A stretch of DNA of 64,000 nt from Manis javanica (taxonomy: Eukaryota > Chordata > Mammalia > Pholidota > Manidae), in NCBI RefSeq assembly GCF_040802235.1, contig NC_133174.1, positions 106,955,647 to 107,019,646 on the forward strand, in the 5' to 3' direction. The notes below the pieces were generated by a model that saw nothing but the letters and a program-made list of their open reading frames with translations, was not told the DNA's origin and ran no database searches. Each line of letters opens with the position of its first letter. Positions within the stretch are counted from its first letter, which is position 1. Both the position numbers and the translations under genes were made by a program. Positions 38,136-49,085 of the stretch are shown piece after piece.

Positions 38136-41100
38136 CCCCACTGGTTGTAGAAAATCAAATGAAGATGCAGCAGCCACGGGTTCCTCCAGGAGAGGTGCAG
38201 CCCCCTCCGCAGCAGGTCGTGGAAGTACTGTATGCTCTGCCACTACACTCAGGCTGAGCTGGTGGATTTTGGCTTCCGCTTTAGGGAGAAGTCCTCTGAG
38301 TCGGGTATCAGCTTGGCTGTCTCTTGCATCTTAAGGATGTAGTTGTTGATGGAATTCGTCTGCCCGGTTTAGAAATGGGAAAACTGTCTTCCCTGATGAC
38401 TTAGCCTGCCTTGAGGCAGCAACTGCAAAATGTACTTCAGACCCTAGAAAATCACTCCCTCCTTGATTGGATTATGGCCACTCGTCACAGTGTCTGGCCC
38501 GATTAGGGTGATTTGCCATCCTTTCCCACTAGATGGCAGATGTATGCTGAGCTCCAACAGGTGTTTGGGGAGGTAGGCGTGAAAGATGCCATCGTGCAGT
38601 CCAGAGAATTATGGCCCCGATGAGTACACTTTAACTGTGGGGATGAGAAATGTGGAGCTTCAGATGGCTCCCACATCCTTCTTTGGGTCCCTAGTAGCCA
38701 TTCTTGCCCCTCACTTAGCGTGACCCCTAAGTGAGGTTTCCCTTACAGTAGCAGAGCAGACTTGGGAGAGGCTGAAGCAATGAGAGCACAGAAAGAAATA
38801 CGGTCCACTACTCGGAGGGAGAATTTAAAGGGCCCGTGAAGGTCACAAGGACCCAGATGTGCGTTGATTTAATAGGGGCAGGTGCAGACAGAGGGAAATT
38901 AGAAGGGAAGTCAAATAAACTCTTACCGGAGCTGTGACAGCAACTGAAGCGGGAGCACAGTTTTCAGCAGTTGGCTAAAGCGAGGGCCAAGAAATGGAAG
39001 CCAGAGACAGAGCGTGTACAAGACCGGCTTCTGTGTCTGCTGGAGAGGTTGGTGAAGCCCTCTAGGGGCTGGGGAAGGTGGGTATTGTAAGGCTCACCCG
39101 TGGTCCTTGTGGTTACCTCCTCTGAGTAGAACTGGTCTGAATAGAGCTGGGATGACCGCTCCGTGGCAATGGATCTCCTCAGGCTTGAGGGTTTTTATAA
39201 TATAATTTCTTTTATCTGTATCATAAGTTTTCTTATTTGTATATTGCCATAGCCTCTGTTTTTATTGTGGAATTTGGTTGCAATGTTCCAGCTTTCTTGC
39301 ACAGGGACTATTGCAGAAGATTGAGGGTGCATAGATTGAGAGGCGAGAATCCTGGAGTGGTGGAGTGTAGAGAAAATGAAAGTTCCTATGGCCAGCCAGT
39401 ATTCTCACCTGACCCTGGTCGGCTTGCTCACTGCACACATGTGGGAAATAGGCTATTATTGACTCTAAAGAGCTCCGCCCAGTGCTCTGGGCTGCACGGC
39501 TGCAGGAGAGCAGAGGCTGGAGTGGTGGCAGTGCCAAGGACAGAGACCGAGACGGCTGGGGGTGCAGAGAGGCCTGGAGGCAGAGACCGGCTTGCTGCAT
39601 GCAGACTTGCTCTGAGGTGGATGGGATTCTAGTGACTGACCTGCCACCGTGGGAATAAAGTTGGGTATAAACGCTTTCACCCCAAGAATGTGCCACTGTC
39701 ATTTTTTGGTCTCACCAAATCAAGAGTGAACCTGCCCGGGGCTGAAACCCGTTGGCAGCACAGAGCTGCTCTAAAAGGGTGCCTTCTGGGGCAGGGTAGG
39801 TGCACAGGGGAACCCTGGGCCAAGGTGAGCAGTACTAGCAAGGTAGATGGAGAGCGTGAGAACTGGCGTTCCACCAGCCTCAAGCCAGATAGGGTGAAGG
39901 AGGGAAAGAAAAATGGTACACACCCTAAAATTAGTCAAGAAATCTCCTTCACATATAGCCCAGGTGCTGTTCAAATTGCTGCCTCTGAGCTAGGTGTCAG
40001 AGAGTGATACCGTATGCTGGCTCTTTAAGAGCAGAGATGGTTTCTATAGCCCTGCAGCTCTCCTAAAGTTAAGCCTCCCTGATGATTTTCAAAGCTCCCG
40101 GGGTTAAGCCCTGCTGATTTTCAAGGCCAGACATTATGGGGGCTCATCTCCTGGTACAGATCCCCAGGAGGGGGATGCGCAATGTGGGGCTTGAAGCCCT
40201 CCCTCCTCAAGGAGGACGTCCATGCCTATAATATGCCTCCTTGTGGGTCACCACGCCAGGGGTTTGGTTCCTAACTATGTCTTTACCCCTCCTACCCTTC
40301 TCGATGTGACTTTATCTTTGTCTTTAGTAATGGAAGAGCTGTTCTGCTAGTCAGTCTTCAGGTCGTTCTCAGAGTGAATGAGCAGGTGGCATCTTAACAA
40401 AGATCCGAAGAGAGATAAGTCCTGAGCCATGAGAAAAGATCTCAGGGGGAGAGGGTTCCAGGCAGACAGAATCACAAGAACAAAGGCCTTGCCCTGGGAG
40501 CATACCTGGCAGCTGACCAGCAAGAAGGCAAGTGTGGCTGGAGTGAGGAAGGTGAAAGGGGAGAAGGTAGCAGCAGGTCATGGAGTCTAAGCTGTAAGTT
40601 AGGAAAGAGAAGGGGACTCAGATCATGTCCGGCCCTGTAGGCCACTGTCAGGACTTAACTTTTGCCTTTTACTCAGAATAACCAGTGAGATTTTCAGGGG
40701 AAACTTTTCCCGTTTGTTCTGTGTCCCAGTCCCATCTGATTCACAAACCCTGCGTGCAGCAGGCAGGGGCTTTTGCCCAACCTCAAATGTAGACATGCTC
40801 CAGAGCAAGACGGCCCGAAAGTAATGAGTACTTTGCACCACTCACCTTCACTAGAGACCCCCTGTAATGGGAATGGTGAGTTGTGCCCACTGGAGTATAA
40901 GTAGAGGGTGTGGAACCAGAAATCCGTGACTTTTCCTCATTCCCACTGACTTGGGCTTCCTAGAGTGTAGGGTCCTTAGGGCTTTGAGGGGCTAGCCGGA
41001 AAACAGACAGCAGGAAACTTCTCCAGGGGTCAGGAGTTTGCCTCTGCCAATTTCAACTGGTCTCTCTTCTGAGAAAATACAACGAGTAGGGATTTCAAGT

Positions 41101-41991
41101 TACACGCCTTCACCCACCTTGCCTGTTATGCAAAGCCACCCAGAGCCTTTTCACCAAAGTTGCCAGGATAAGCCACACAGATGGGTCAAAGCCAGGCACA
41201 GGAGGAAAAGGAAAAGGAACTCATAGGCATTTACATCTTCATGTGTGGGCACTTCCTTCCAAAGCTGAAAAAAGAGTTTTGATCCATCCACATCCCCTCT
41301 GTTTATATGTCAGTGATGGGCAGCTCCTGTTTTGGGAGAGCAGCATCCTCCTTAGACAGCTAGGTGTCCCTCCAATAGAGTGCCAGCAGGGAAAAACTGC
41401 TTAACTGGGAATATCAGATTTTCCTAGGGAAATGGACAAACACTGGAAAATACGATTGTGCTTTTCACCTTCAAAGACTATTAGAGTTTGATTTTGGAAC
41501 CCAGGGGAAGGCAGTGTTTACTTATTCTCATCCCCTTTGATATTGTCTCCTAGGGTTTCTGGACTTCAAACTTTTCGTCAAACAAGAGCCTTTTTCATTG
41601 TTCTTCCCCCTTGTTTGCCAAGCTGGAGTTAGTCAACTGACTTACCAAAATGAACTCTTCAATTTGTTCACGGCCTCTTTCTTCTGTGAATTCACTGTGT
41701 GTGATCCAGGTGATGTTTCTGATGGGGTTTTCAGCTTCTGCAAACAAGGTGTGAATTTGTTAGTTATCGGGGTCGTGTGGCATTCGTTATATGAGGCCAT
41801 CCTCTAGGTGCCCAAACAGGATTCCTACCTTCTACAGCCTTAACAGCATCAGTGACGGCCCTGTTAACTGAAGCCAGAGCTGTTTCCGTCAGGTTGCTGT
41901 AGTCTTCTGTGGCTGTCGTCCGGCCTGTAGGACTTTCATCCACATCTATTTTCGTCTGAGTTTTGACACTTTTAGTCACATCCATTTTCCT
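29642..41991 (-). CDS. AKAP14: AKAP14, A-kinase anchoring protein 14 (AKAP28), split gene on minus strand
   Basis: Five coding exons join in phase on the minus strand: 41991-41829 (ATG at 41985), 41737-41646, 32818-32642, 30318-30266 and 29726-29642 (stop). The spliced CDS is 564 nt, 187 residues; the human protein is close to 197. Residues about 31-54 ([20 protein letters not shown] and on) form the amphipathic helix that binds the PKA regulatory subunit RII. Later parts match the family: [45 protein letters not shown], and a PGMT...W...I...MESIDF end. The known role is anchoring PKA in cilia and sperm flagella. All splice sites are GT-AG and no frame break was found. A 5' UTR exon must lie above 41991 because an acceptor (ttttccccggcag) precedes the ATG. 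The tail-to-tail order with NKAP matches the human X chromosome. Confidence 0.94.
30266..30318 (-). CDS. AKAP14: AKAP14 coding exon 4 (small)
   Basis: The acceptor is cctctcgtag and the donor is CACAG|gtaatg. The 53-nt exon encodes [17 protein letters not shown] plus two bases of Arg. It supplies exactly the phase needed between exons 3 and 5, and is too short to stand out as an open frame. Confidence 0.92.
30319..31259. other. AKAP14 intron 3, 5' flank of exon 4: nothing assigned
   Basis: No exon, RNA gene or young repeat is visible. A short open frame on + (30255-30620) overlaps AKAP14 exon 4 on the other strand and shows no family features. Confidence 0.4.
31260..32590 (+). repeat. Ancient mammalian-wide interspersed repeat, family not assigned
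   Basis: Phrases recurrent in mammalian genomes appear in order: acaaaaatccctgcctttgt, gcaagtgcaaaggccctgag, aacatccaagctcagagatc. Related stretches are at 35240-35488 and 40377-40680. It lies in AKAP14 introns. I do not assign a family. Confidence 0.5.
32642..32818 (-). CDS. AKAP14: AKAP14 coding exon 3
   Basis: The acceptor is tctatgaaacag and the donor is CCA|gtaggt. It is 177 nt, exactly 59 codons. It contains [14 protein letters not shown] and [11 protein letters not shown], hallmarks of the AKAP14 core. Confidence 0.94.
32819..35239. other. AKAP14 intron 2, 3' part, with MIR-like pieces
   Basis: MIR-like segments are at about 33870-34010 (gatgaggatactagggccta) and 34755-34930 (ctcatctgtaaaactggtat, gatgagataatgcacgtgga type). 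A short poly-A/poly-T tract is at 33605 and 34485. No coding exon was found. Confidence 0.5.
35240..35488 (+). repeat. Left part of ancient repeat, split by L1
   Basis: It shares phrases with the repeat at 31260-32590 and resumes at about 40377. aatgaacagatggcacattt at 35469 and aatgagcaggtggcatctta at 40377 look like a decayed target-site duplication for the L1 between them. Confidence 0.55.
37083..37448 (+). repeat. 5' LTR of the nested element
   Basis: It runs from TG to CA, about 366 bp. A TATA-like tatataaagaactccgccc is at 37178 and AATAAA is at about 37338. It aligns with the LTR at 39366. Confidence 0.85.
37486..39060 (+). pseudogene. gag-like remnant of the nested element
   Basis: Open stretches in several frames encode Ala/Glu/Lys-rich, helix-prone sequence ([20 protein letters not shown] at 37700-37760) and a later capsid-like region at about 38490-38720. 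Stops and shifts interrupt it. Assignment to ERVL-type gag is inferred from helix content and the 5-bp duplication. Confidence 0.55.
38105..38134 (+). repeat. Run of 30 C
   Basis: An uninterrupted C homopolymer lies inside the gag-like region. The length is likely to be unstable and hard to sequence; the minus strand is G30. Confidence 0.97.
39366..39762 (+). repeat. 3' LTR of the nested element
   Basis: It runs from TG to CA and is slightly longer than the 5' LTR owing to an insertion near 39570-39610 (ggaggcagagaccggcttgc). The TATA-like region has decayed (gactctaaagagctccgccc). Confidence 0.85.
40377..40680 (+). repeat. Right part of ancient repeat split by L1
   Basis: ggttccaggcagacagaatc and ctggagtgaggaaggtgaaa continue the repeat family seen at 31260-32590. 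Confidence 0.5.
41646..41737 (-). CDS. AKAP14: AKAP14 coding exon 2
   Basis: The acceptor is ttgtttgcag and the donor is TTTTG|gtaagt. The 92-nt exon encodes [20 protein letters not shown] and then [11 protein letters not shown], the family block following the RII helix. Confidence 0.93.
41829..41991 (-). CDS. AKAP14: AKAP14 first coding exon (RII-binding helix)
   Basis: The acceptor ccccggcag is followed by AGGAAAATGG, a good start context at 41985. It encodes 52 residues ending TDAVKAVE and a split codon, with donor GAAG|gtagga. Reading through the donor would give GRNPVWAP, which is not family-like. Confidence 0.93.
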
Positions 41992-44900
41992 CTGCCGGGG
42001 AAAAGAAGTTCAGGAAGTTACCTTTCGTGTGCCTGTGTGTGTATGCACTCGTATAAGTACAGACAATCTCTGGAGGAATCACAAGACACAGGAAATGGTC
42101 GTTCCATCTACGGACGGGCTTAAGTGTTGGGGTAGGAGTGAGGCCTCACTGTTTATCCATTGTGCCTGGCGTCTGAGATCTACTTTCCCACACATCTTAG
42201 GATTTTCAGATTCGCAAACCATGAAGACTTAAGTAAAGATGTAGTATAATGATTCCTAACTTCTTTGGAGTTCTAACAATATTGATTTCTAGTTGAGTCT
42301 TTAATAGAACCTCAATCCCTGATTTAGGTGAGGGCACACAGCTCTTGAAAAGTGAAGTGAAATTAAAATCTTTAGAGGCAATACAGCATAGGAGGGGTTG
42401 GGTTTTCTTTTTTTTTTTTCTCTTGGATTTTCTAGTATACAATTGTATCATCTGCCAGAGACTGTTTTTTTTTTTTTTTTACCATCTTCTTTCCTGAAAT
42501 ATATATCTCTTATAAGTATTAGCTTTGGGTAACACTTCCAGAAAAATGTCAAGTAAAAGTAGAGATAGTGAGCATCCTTTGGTGCCTGACTTCAGTGGGC
42601 ATGTTTTCCGGTGTTACCACCATTAAGTATGAGGCTGGTTGATGGCTTGAGATTGATCTCATCAAGAAAATAATTATTCGCTCCTAGTTTAGTAAGATGT
42701 TTATCCTAAGTGATAGCTAAAATTTTCCAAATGCCTTTAACATCTGTTGAGATTGTGAAAACTAGAGTTATCAGAGCTACAAACAAAGGTACATCCCAGG
42801 GCTAGGAGTCTTTGTATATCCTCCATCTTTTTGCTTGGGTCTTGAATTCTCTTTTTTTCGTTGCTTAAGTCTCTTATGACAACTCCGTCACTTGTGGCAG
42901 AGTTAAAAACTGCTCACAGATACTCCTTGCACTGGAGTGTTGCAGGAAAGTGGATCCCTCTCCAAAGGGAACCTTTTCTTTTTCTCTAAGTAGCAGCTGT
43001 GGGCTATTCAGTGGGCTCATTTCAGTGAACTCCGCACCGCCCCATGAGACCTCACTTGCCCTTCCAGATCCGCTCTGCCACACCACCCCCTGCGCTCTGC
43101 CCTGGAGGACTGACCTGACCAGACCACAGCAGTGGTCTCTTCAGTGCCTTCTGGCTCCCAGGAGGTTCCACACGATGGGAAGATCTGGCTGAAGGGAGGA
43201 GAGTGAGGGCAAGGTATATATTCCCGAGGGGCTCTCTCCTTGGGGTCCCTGTGGCTCGCTGAATGGAGGAGGCCCCCACTTCTCCCAGGGCAGCTTCTCA
43301 CAACTTCTCAGGCTGATAAGGGCAGCCACTCTCTCCCCTCAGCCCTGTGGCCCATTACCAGCCCCAGGGAGCTGCACTTGCCCCATTTCCCCACTGTCTG
43401 CCCACACCTTTGTAAACGTTCCCTCCACTTAACCCTTCCCTACCTGTCCTACCTCAGTATGCCAGCAGTTTCCTGCTGGGACTCTCAGTCGTAGAAAGAG
43501 GGTCTCTTGTTACTATGTGAAATGAGGAAGCCAAGCTCACTCCAACGGTCTGCCTCCACGGCCCGTACTCTTAACTACCCTGCCCTCCTCCCTCTAAGAT
43601 TCACAAAGAGTTGTGGGGCCCTGTTCTCAGGTTTCCATCTGGAGTCCAGACTGTGCTCACTCTGTTTCTGTGAGCCTCTTTCAAGGAAAGAGTCGCCCTT
43701 GTTCCCTTTCTTGGCGTCACTGTGGGTTGCCAGGTGTGGCAGGTGCTACACAAGGCAACCCGGGTCCCTGTGGCCATCAGCCCAGGAATGGTTTGAACAG
43801 CCTTTAAACATTCAGTAATAATGCTGGCTGATTCATGTTCATTTGGGTCTTCATATTAGCATGAAGCTCAGTTTGCATCTGCCTCATTTTCCCGTTGCTG
43901 CAGCAGGGGTGGACAGGGTCATTTTCCTGGGGGAAAACGTTATCTTCCCGGGCTGCCCGTCCCAGAGTGAGGACACTGAAGGGTGGGGGGTGAGGGAGTC
44001 TGGCGGCCCTCAGCCGTGCAGCACTGGCTCTGCCCAGCCCGACGGCTTTGCCAATTTCACCAAAATGGTTTGCTGTAAGTCCTGTTGTTAAAGACAATTG
44101 CAGAGCTTTTTGGTAAATTGGTAAATTCGCTAGTCTTTGGTGAGTTAACCATACAGCAACTTGATACTTCAGAGACTGACTGGCCTGTTTGGTGACTCGG
44201 TCATTCAGTGACTTGGCTTTCAGCAAATTGCCTCTTGGTAAATTGACTGGAAGCCAAATCTTTGACCTTCAACACCAAGGAAATGAAGTGGGGGCTTCAC
44301 CCATGGAAGGACCTCCTTGAGGCCTCCCTGGGGAGCCCTGTGCTCCAAGAGGAGAGGGAAGGTGCAGAACAGGGCTCTGGAAGCAGCTCAGATCTTGCCC
44401 TCACCCATCTGTGGGTACCAGCCATTCTTCAGCGTCCCTCCCACTGGCCTCTCGTTCCTTTTGTCCCTTTCTGCTCCTAATGAGAGGTCAGATGGGCAGA
44501 ATGGGTGAGAAGGGTCAGGGTGTGGTCAAGTTTGGAGTCTGGGTGATGCCTGGGGAGAACCAGTGCAGGGCCTTTTTGTGGAGCCCTCCCACCCTTATCA
44601 ACACCCGATACCTGAGTGACCAGACAGATCCTTGTTTGGAACCGTAGTAGCCTGGGAAGCCGCGGAAAGAGCCTCTCTGCAGCTTTCCCCCAGGATTCCC
44701 AGACTGAATGTTTACAAGGGCTGCCATGGCAGCACCCATTTCAACCAATGGGAAGCAAAGCCCAAATGTTTCTGCCTGCTTCTGTTAGTGAAGGAGGGGA
44801 CAGTCAGTCCCAGCAACCATCTGACGGCCAAAGCAGAGCCACGCTGTGGTATCCACGCCCAGTTTCCTCCTAGCAAGAGGTAAGCTTGCGGGGCCCTGCC

Positions 44901-45650
44901 AGAGGAATAGCAGTGATGAGCCCCGTGGCTGGCACGCACTGGGTCCTTACCACTGTCAGTCGCTGTGCGAGGGGCTCTTTCTGAGGAGCACGTGTGAAAT
45001 TCATTCTGCCCAACAGCCCATGGGGTGGGTATTCTTATTTTCATTGCGGGTGAACAAACTGAGGCACAGTGAACGTTAAATAAGTGCCCTAAAACTCAAC
45101 ATCAGAGCCATCCAGCTTCACTGACGGGGCTTCTCACTCATTTATGCCCAAATTTTGAGGTTAGGACCTGCCTTGTGTGCTTGTTTTCGAAGATGAGCTT
45201 ATATTACACTAGTTATCAGCACAGGCCCGGGAACAATTTAGTTAACATAAGAAGTTTCCTTGTGTATAAAATGGGGATAATAGCGCCTACAGAGTAGGGA
45301 TTTTTATTATGAGAATCAAATCAAATAATTCATGAAAGACATAACAAACAGTGCCTGGTCCATCATAAGTTCTCTTTATAATGGTTAGATCTTCTTTCTT
45401 GTATTATTATTAATAGGAGTATTATAAAATGTTCTTTTAAGTGGTGAAATCAAAAGTTGTTGGCCCTATGTTAGGACCCAGTTTTAATTTGTAATTTTAT
45501 TAGGCCACAAATCCCTAAGTCTCAGAGCCCCTGCCTGTACCCACCTTGCTTTGCATATGGAGTGGTTGGCTCCTCACCCAAAGACACTGGGTCTCAATCC
45601 CAGTCAAGAGAGGAAGGTGTCCTCTTGCTAAGTGTCCTCTTTATCCAGAA
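41992..45650. other. Upstream of AKAP14: mostly unassigned, MIR-like pieces
   Basis: This should hold the AKAP14 5' UTR exon and promoter, but neither could be fixed. 42900-44900 is GC-richer than its surroundings, without a dense CpG island. 44100-44250 has repeated TTGGTAAATTG/TTGGTGA motifs of unknown origin. MIR-like stretches are at about 44895-45120 (gtgaacaaactgaggcacag) and 45190-45390. NDUFA1, the next gene in human, was not recognised. Confidence 0.45.
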
Positions 45651-48600
45651 CGAAATGCTGAACTCCCTGCCTGGAAGACACACAAACACATGGAGGCCTA
45701 ACAATATGCTTCTAAGTAATCAATAAATCAACAATCAAATTAAAAGAGAGATCAAGCAATATATGAAACAAATGACAACAACACAAAGCCCCAACTTTTG
45801 TGGGATGCAGCAAAAGCAGTTCTAAGAGGAAAGCATACAGCAATCCAGGCATATTTAAAGAAGGAAGAACAAACCCAAATGAATAATCTCAAGTCACAAT
45901 AATTTAAATTAGAAAAAGAAGAACAAATGAGGCCTAAAGTCAGCAGAAGGAGGGACATAATAAAGATCAGAAGAGAAATAAACAAAATTCAGAAGAATAA
46001 AACAATAGAAAAAATCAATGAAACCAAGGGCTATTTCTTTGAGAAAATAAACAAAATAGATGAGCCTCTAGCCAGACTTATTAAGAGAAAAAGAGAATCA
46101 ACACACATCAACAGAATCAGAAACGAGAAAGGAAAAATCATGACAGACCCCACAGAAATACAAAGAATTATTAGAGAATATCTATGAAAACCTGTATGCT
46201 AACAAGCTGGAAAACCTAGAAAAAATGGACAACTTCCTAGAAAAATAAAACCTTCCAAGATTGACCAAGGAAGAAACAGAAAATCTAAACAGACCAATTA
46301 CCAGCAACGAGATTGAAGCAGTAATCAAAAAACTACACAAGAGAAAACTGCCGAGCCAGATGGATTTACTGTGGAATTTTATCATACATACAGAGAAGAC
46401 ATATACCCATTCTCTTTAAAGTTTTCCAAAAAATAGAAGAGGAAGGAATACTCCCAAACTCATTCTACGAAGCCAGCATCACCCTAATACCAAAACCAGG
46501 CAAAAACCCTACCAAAAAAGAAAATTACAGACCAATATCCCTGATGAATGTAGATGCAAAAATACTCAACAAAATATTCGCAAACCAAATTCAAAAATAC
46601 ATCAAGAGGATCATACACCATGACCAAGTTGGATTCATCTCAGGGATGCAAGGATGGTACATCAAAAAATCCATCAACATCATCCACCACATAAACAAAA
46701 AGGACAAAATCACACGACCATCTCCATAGACGCTGAAAAAGCATTCAACAAAATTCAACATCCATTCATGTTGAAAACTATCAACAAAATGGGTATAGAG
46801 GGCAAGTACCTCAACATAATAAAGGCCATATATGATAAACCCACAGCCAACATCACACTTAACAGTGAGAAGCTGAAAGCTTTTCCTGTAAGATCGGGAA
46901 CAAGACAGGGATGCCCACTCTCCCCACTGTTATTCAACATAGTACTGGAGGTCCTAGCTACGGCAATTAGACAAAACAAAGAAATACAAGGAATCCAGAT
47001 TGGTAAAGAAGAAGTTAAACTGTCACTATTTGCAGATGACATGATATTGTACATAAAAAACCATAAAGACTCCACTCTAAAACTACTAGATCTAATATCT
47101 CAATTCAGCAAAGTTGCAGGATACAAAATTAATACAAAGAACTCTGTTGCATTCCTATACACTAATGATGAACTACCAGAAAGAGAAATCAGAAGAACAA
47201 TTCCATTCACAATTCCATCAAAAACAATAAAATACCTAGGAATAAACCTAACCAAGGAAGTGAAAGACCTATACTCTGAAAACTACAAGACACTCATGAC
47301 AGAAATTAAAGATACCACTAAACAGAAACACATCCTATGCTCATGGATAGGAAGAATTAATATTGTTAAAATGGCCATCCTGCCTAAAGCAATCTACAGA
47401 TTCAATGCAATCTCTATCAAAATACCAACAGCATTCTTCAATGAACTAGAGCAAATCATTCATATGGAACCACAAAAGGCCCTGAATAGCCAAAGCAATC
47501 CTGAGAAGGAAGAATAAAGCTAGGGGGATTATGCTCCCCAACTTGAAGCTCTACTACAAAGCCACAGTAATCAAGATAATTTGGTACTGGCACAAGAACA
47601 GAACAATAGACCAGTGGAACAGACTAGAGAGCCCAGATATAAACCCAACCATATATGGTCAATTAATATAAGATAAAGGAGCTATGGACATACAATGAGG
47701 AAATGACAGCTTCTTCAACAACTGGTGGTGGCAAAACTGGACAGCTACATGCAAGAGAATTAAACTGGATTATTGTTTAACCCCATATACAAAAGTAAAC
47801 TCGAAATGGATCAAAGACCTGAATGTAAGTCATGAAACCATAAAACTCTTAGAAGACAACATAGGCAAAAATCTCCTGAGTAAACATGAGCAACTTCTTC
47901 CTGAGTGTATCTCCTCAAGCAAAGGAAACAAAAGCAAAAATGAACACATGGGACTATATCAATCTTAAAAGCTTCTGTACTGCAAAGGACACCATCAGCA
48001 GCACAAAAAGGCATCCTACAGTATGGGAGAATATATCTGTAAATGACCTACCCTATAAGGGGTTAACATCCAAAATATATAAAGAACTCACATGCCTCAA
48101 CACCCAAAAAGCAAGTAACCCGATTAACAAATGGGCAGAGGATATGAAGAGGCAGTTCTCCAAAGAAGAAATTCAGATGGCCAACAGACACATGAAAAGA
48201 TGCTCCACATCACTAATCATCAGGAAAATGCAAATTAAAACCACAATGAGATATCACCTCACACCAGTTAGGATGGCCAGCATCGATAAGACGAAGAACA
48301 AAAAATGTTGGCGAGGATGCAGAGAAAGGGGAACCCTCCTACACTGCTGGTGGGAATGTAAGCTAGTTCAACCATTGTGGAAAGCAATATGGAGGTTCCT
48401 CAAAAAACTAAAAATAGAAATACCATTTGACCCAGAAATCCCACTCCTAGGAATTTACCCAAAGAATACAGCTTCTCAGACTCAAAAAGACATATGCACC
48501 CCTATGTTTATTGCAGCACTATTTACAAAGCCAAGATATGCAAGCAACCTAAGTGTCCATCAGTAGATGAATGGATAAAGAAGGTGTGGTACATATACAT

Positions 48601-49085
48601 ATTGAAATACTATTCAGCCTTAAGAAAAAAAACAAATCCTCCCATTTGCAACAACATGGATGGAGCTGGAGGATATAATGCTCAGTGAATAAGCCAGGCG
48701 GAGAAAGACAAATGCCAAATGATTTCCCTCATTTGTGGAGTATAACAAAGAAGCAAAACTGAAGGAACAAAATAGCTGCAGACTCACAGACTCCAAGAAG
48801 GGACTAGCGGTTACCAAAGGGCAGAGGTGTGGGAGGGCAGGTTTGGAGGGAGGAGATGGTGATCGAGGGGTATTATGTTTAGTACACATGGTGTGGGGGG
48901 TCACGGGGAAAACAGTGTAGCACAGAGATGGCAAACAGTGAATCTGTGGCATCTTACTGCACTGGTGGAAAGTGACTGCATTGGGGTGTGAGTGGGAACT
49001 TGATAATATGGGTATATGTAGTAACCGCATTGTTTTTCCATGTGAAACCTTCATAAGAGTGTAATACCTTAATAAAAAAATTTTT
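45650..49085 (+). mobile_element. 5'-truncated L1, sense
   Basis: ORF2 starts inside the gene, passes the RT core (46880-47060 with [11 protein letters not shown] and FADDMILY) and reaches the C-terminus at about 48700, followed by the 3' UTR and ccttaataaaaaaa at 49066. Frame changes at about 46700 and 47510 and several stops disable it. Confidence 0.92.
46544..47517 (+). pseudogene. L1 ORF2 reverse transcriptase core, broken
   Basis: Fragments 46544-46729 and 46654-47517 overlap in two frames, showing a small indel near 46690-46720. The second keeps the catalytic FADD. It ends with a shift near 47450-47515 where the sequence moves to another frame. Confidence 0.88.

Larger units (their letters stand above)
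37083..39762 (+). mobile_element. Two-LTR endogenous retroviral element (ERVL-like), internally deleted
   Basis: LTRs at 37083-37448 and 39366-39762 both start TGTAGAGAAAATGAA and contain GGAATAAAGTTGGGTATAAA, with a poly(A) signal. A perfect 5-bp duplication GAGCT flanks the whole (37078-37082 and 39763-39767), which marks retroviral integrase. After the first LTR a TGGT-initial stretch (37450 on) is a weak primer-binding site. The inner 1.9 kb contains gag-like, coiled-coil-rich frames with stops. I saw no reverse transcriptase or integrase. Confidence 0.88.
35489..40376 (-). mobile_element. L1, antisense, in AKAP14 intron 2, itself split by an LTR element
   Basis: 35489-36230 is the L1 3' end, 36240-36640 is ORF1-like, 36641-37082 is GC-rich 5' UTR, and the 5' UTR resumes at 39768-40376 after the nested element. 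Much of ORF2 is missing. The 5' UTR resembles 7480-8130. Confidence 0.8.

Noticed and set aside
37943..38334. Proline-rich open frame
   Set aside because: It is created by the 30-C run inside the retroviral remnant and is not conserved sequence.
43000..44900. Many short overlapping frames on both strands
   Set aside because: They arise from GC-rich sequence. None has a family motif or a consistent splice frame.
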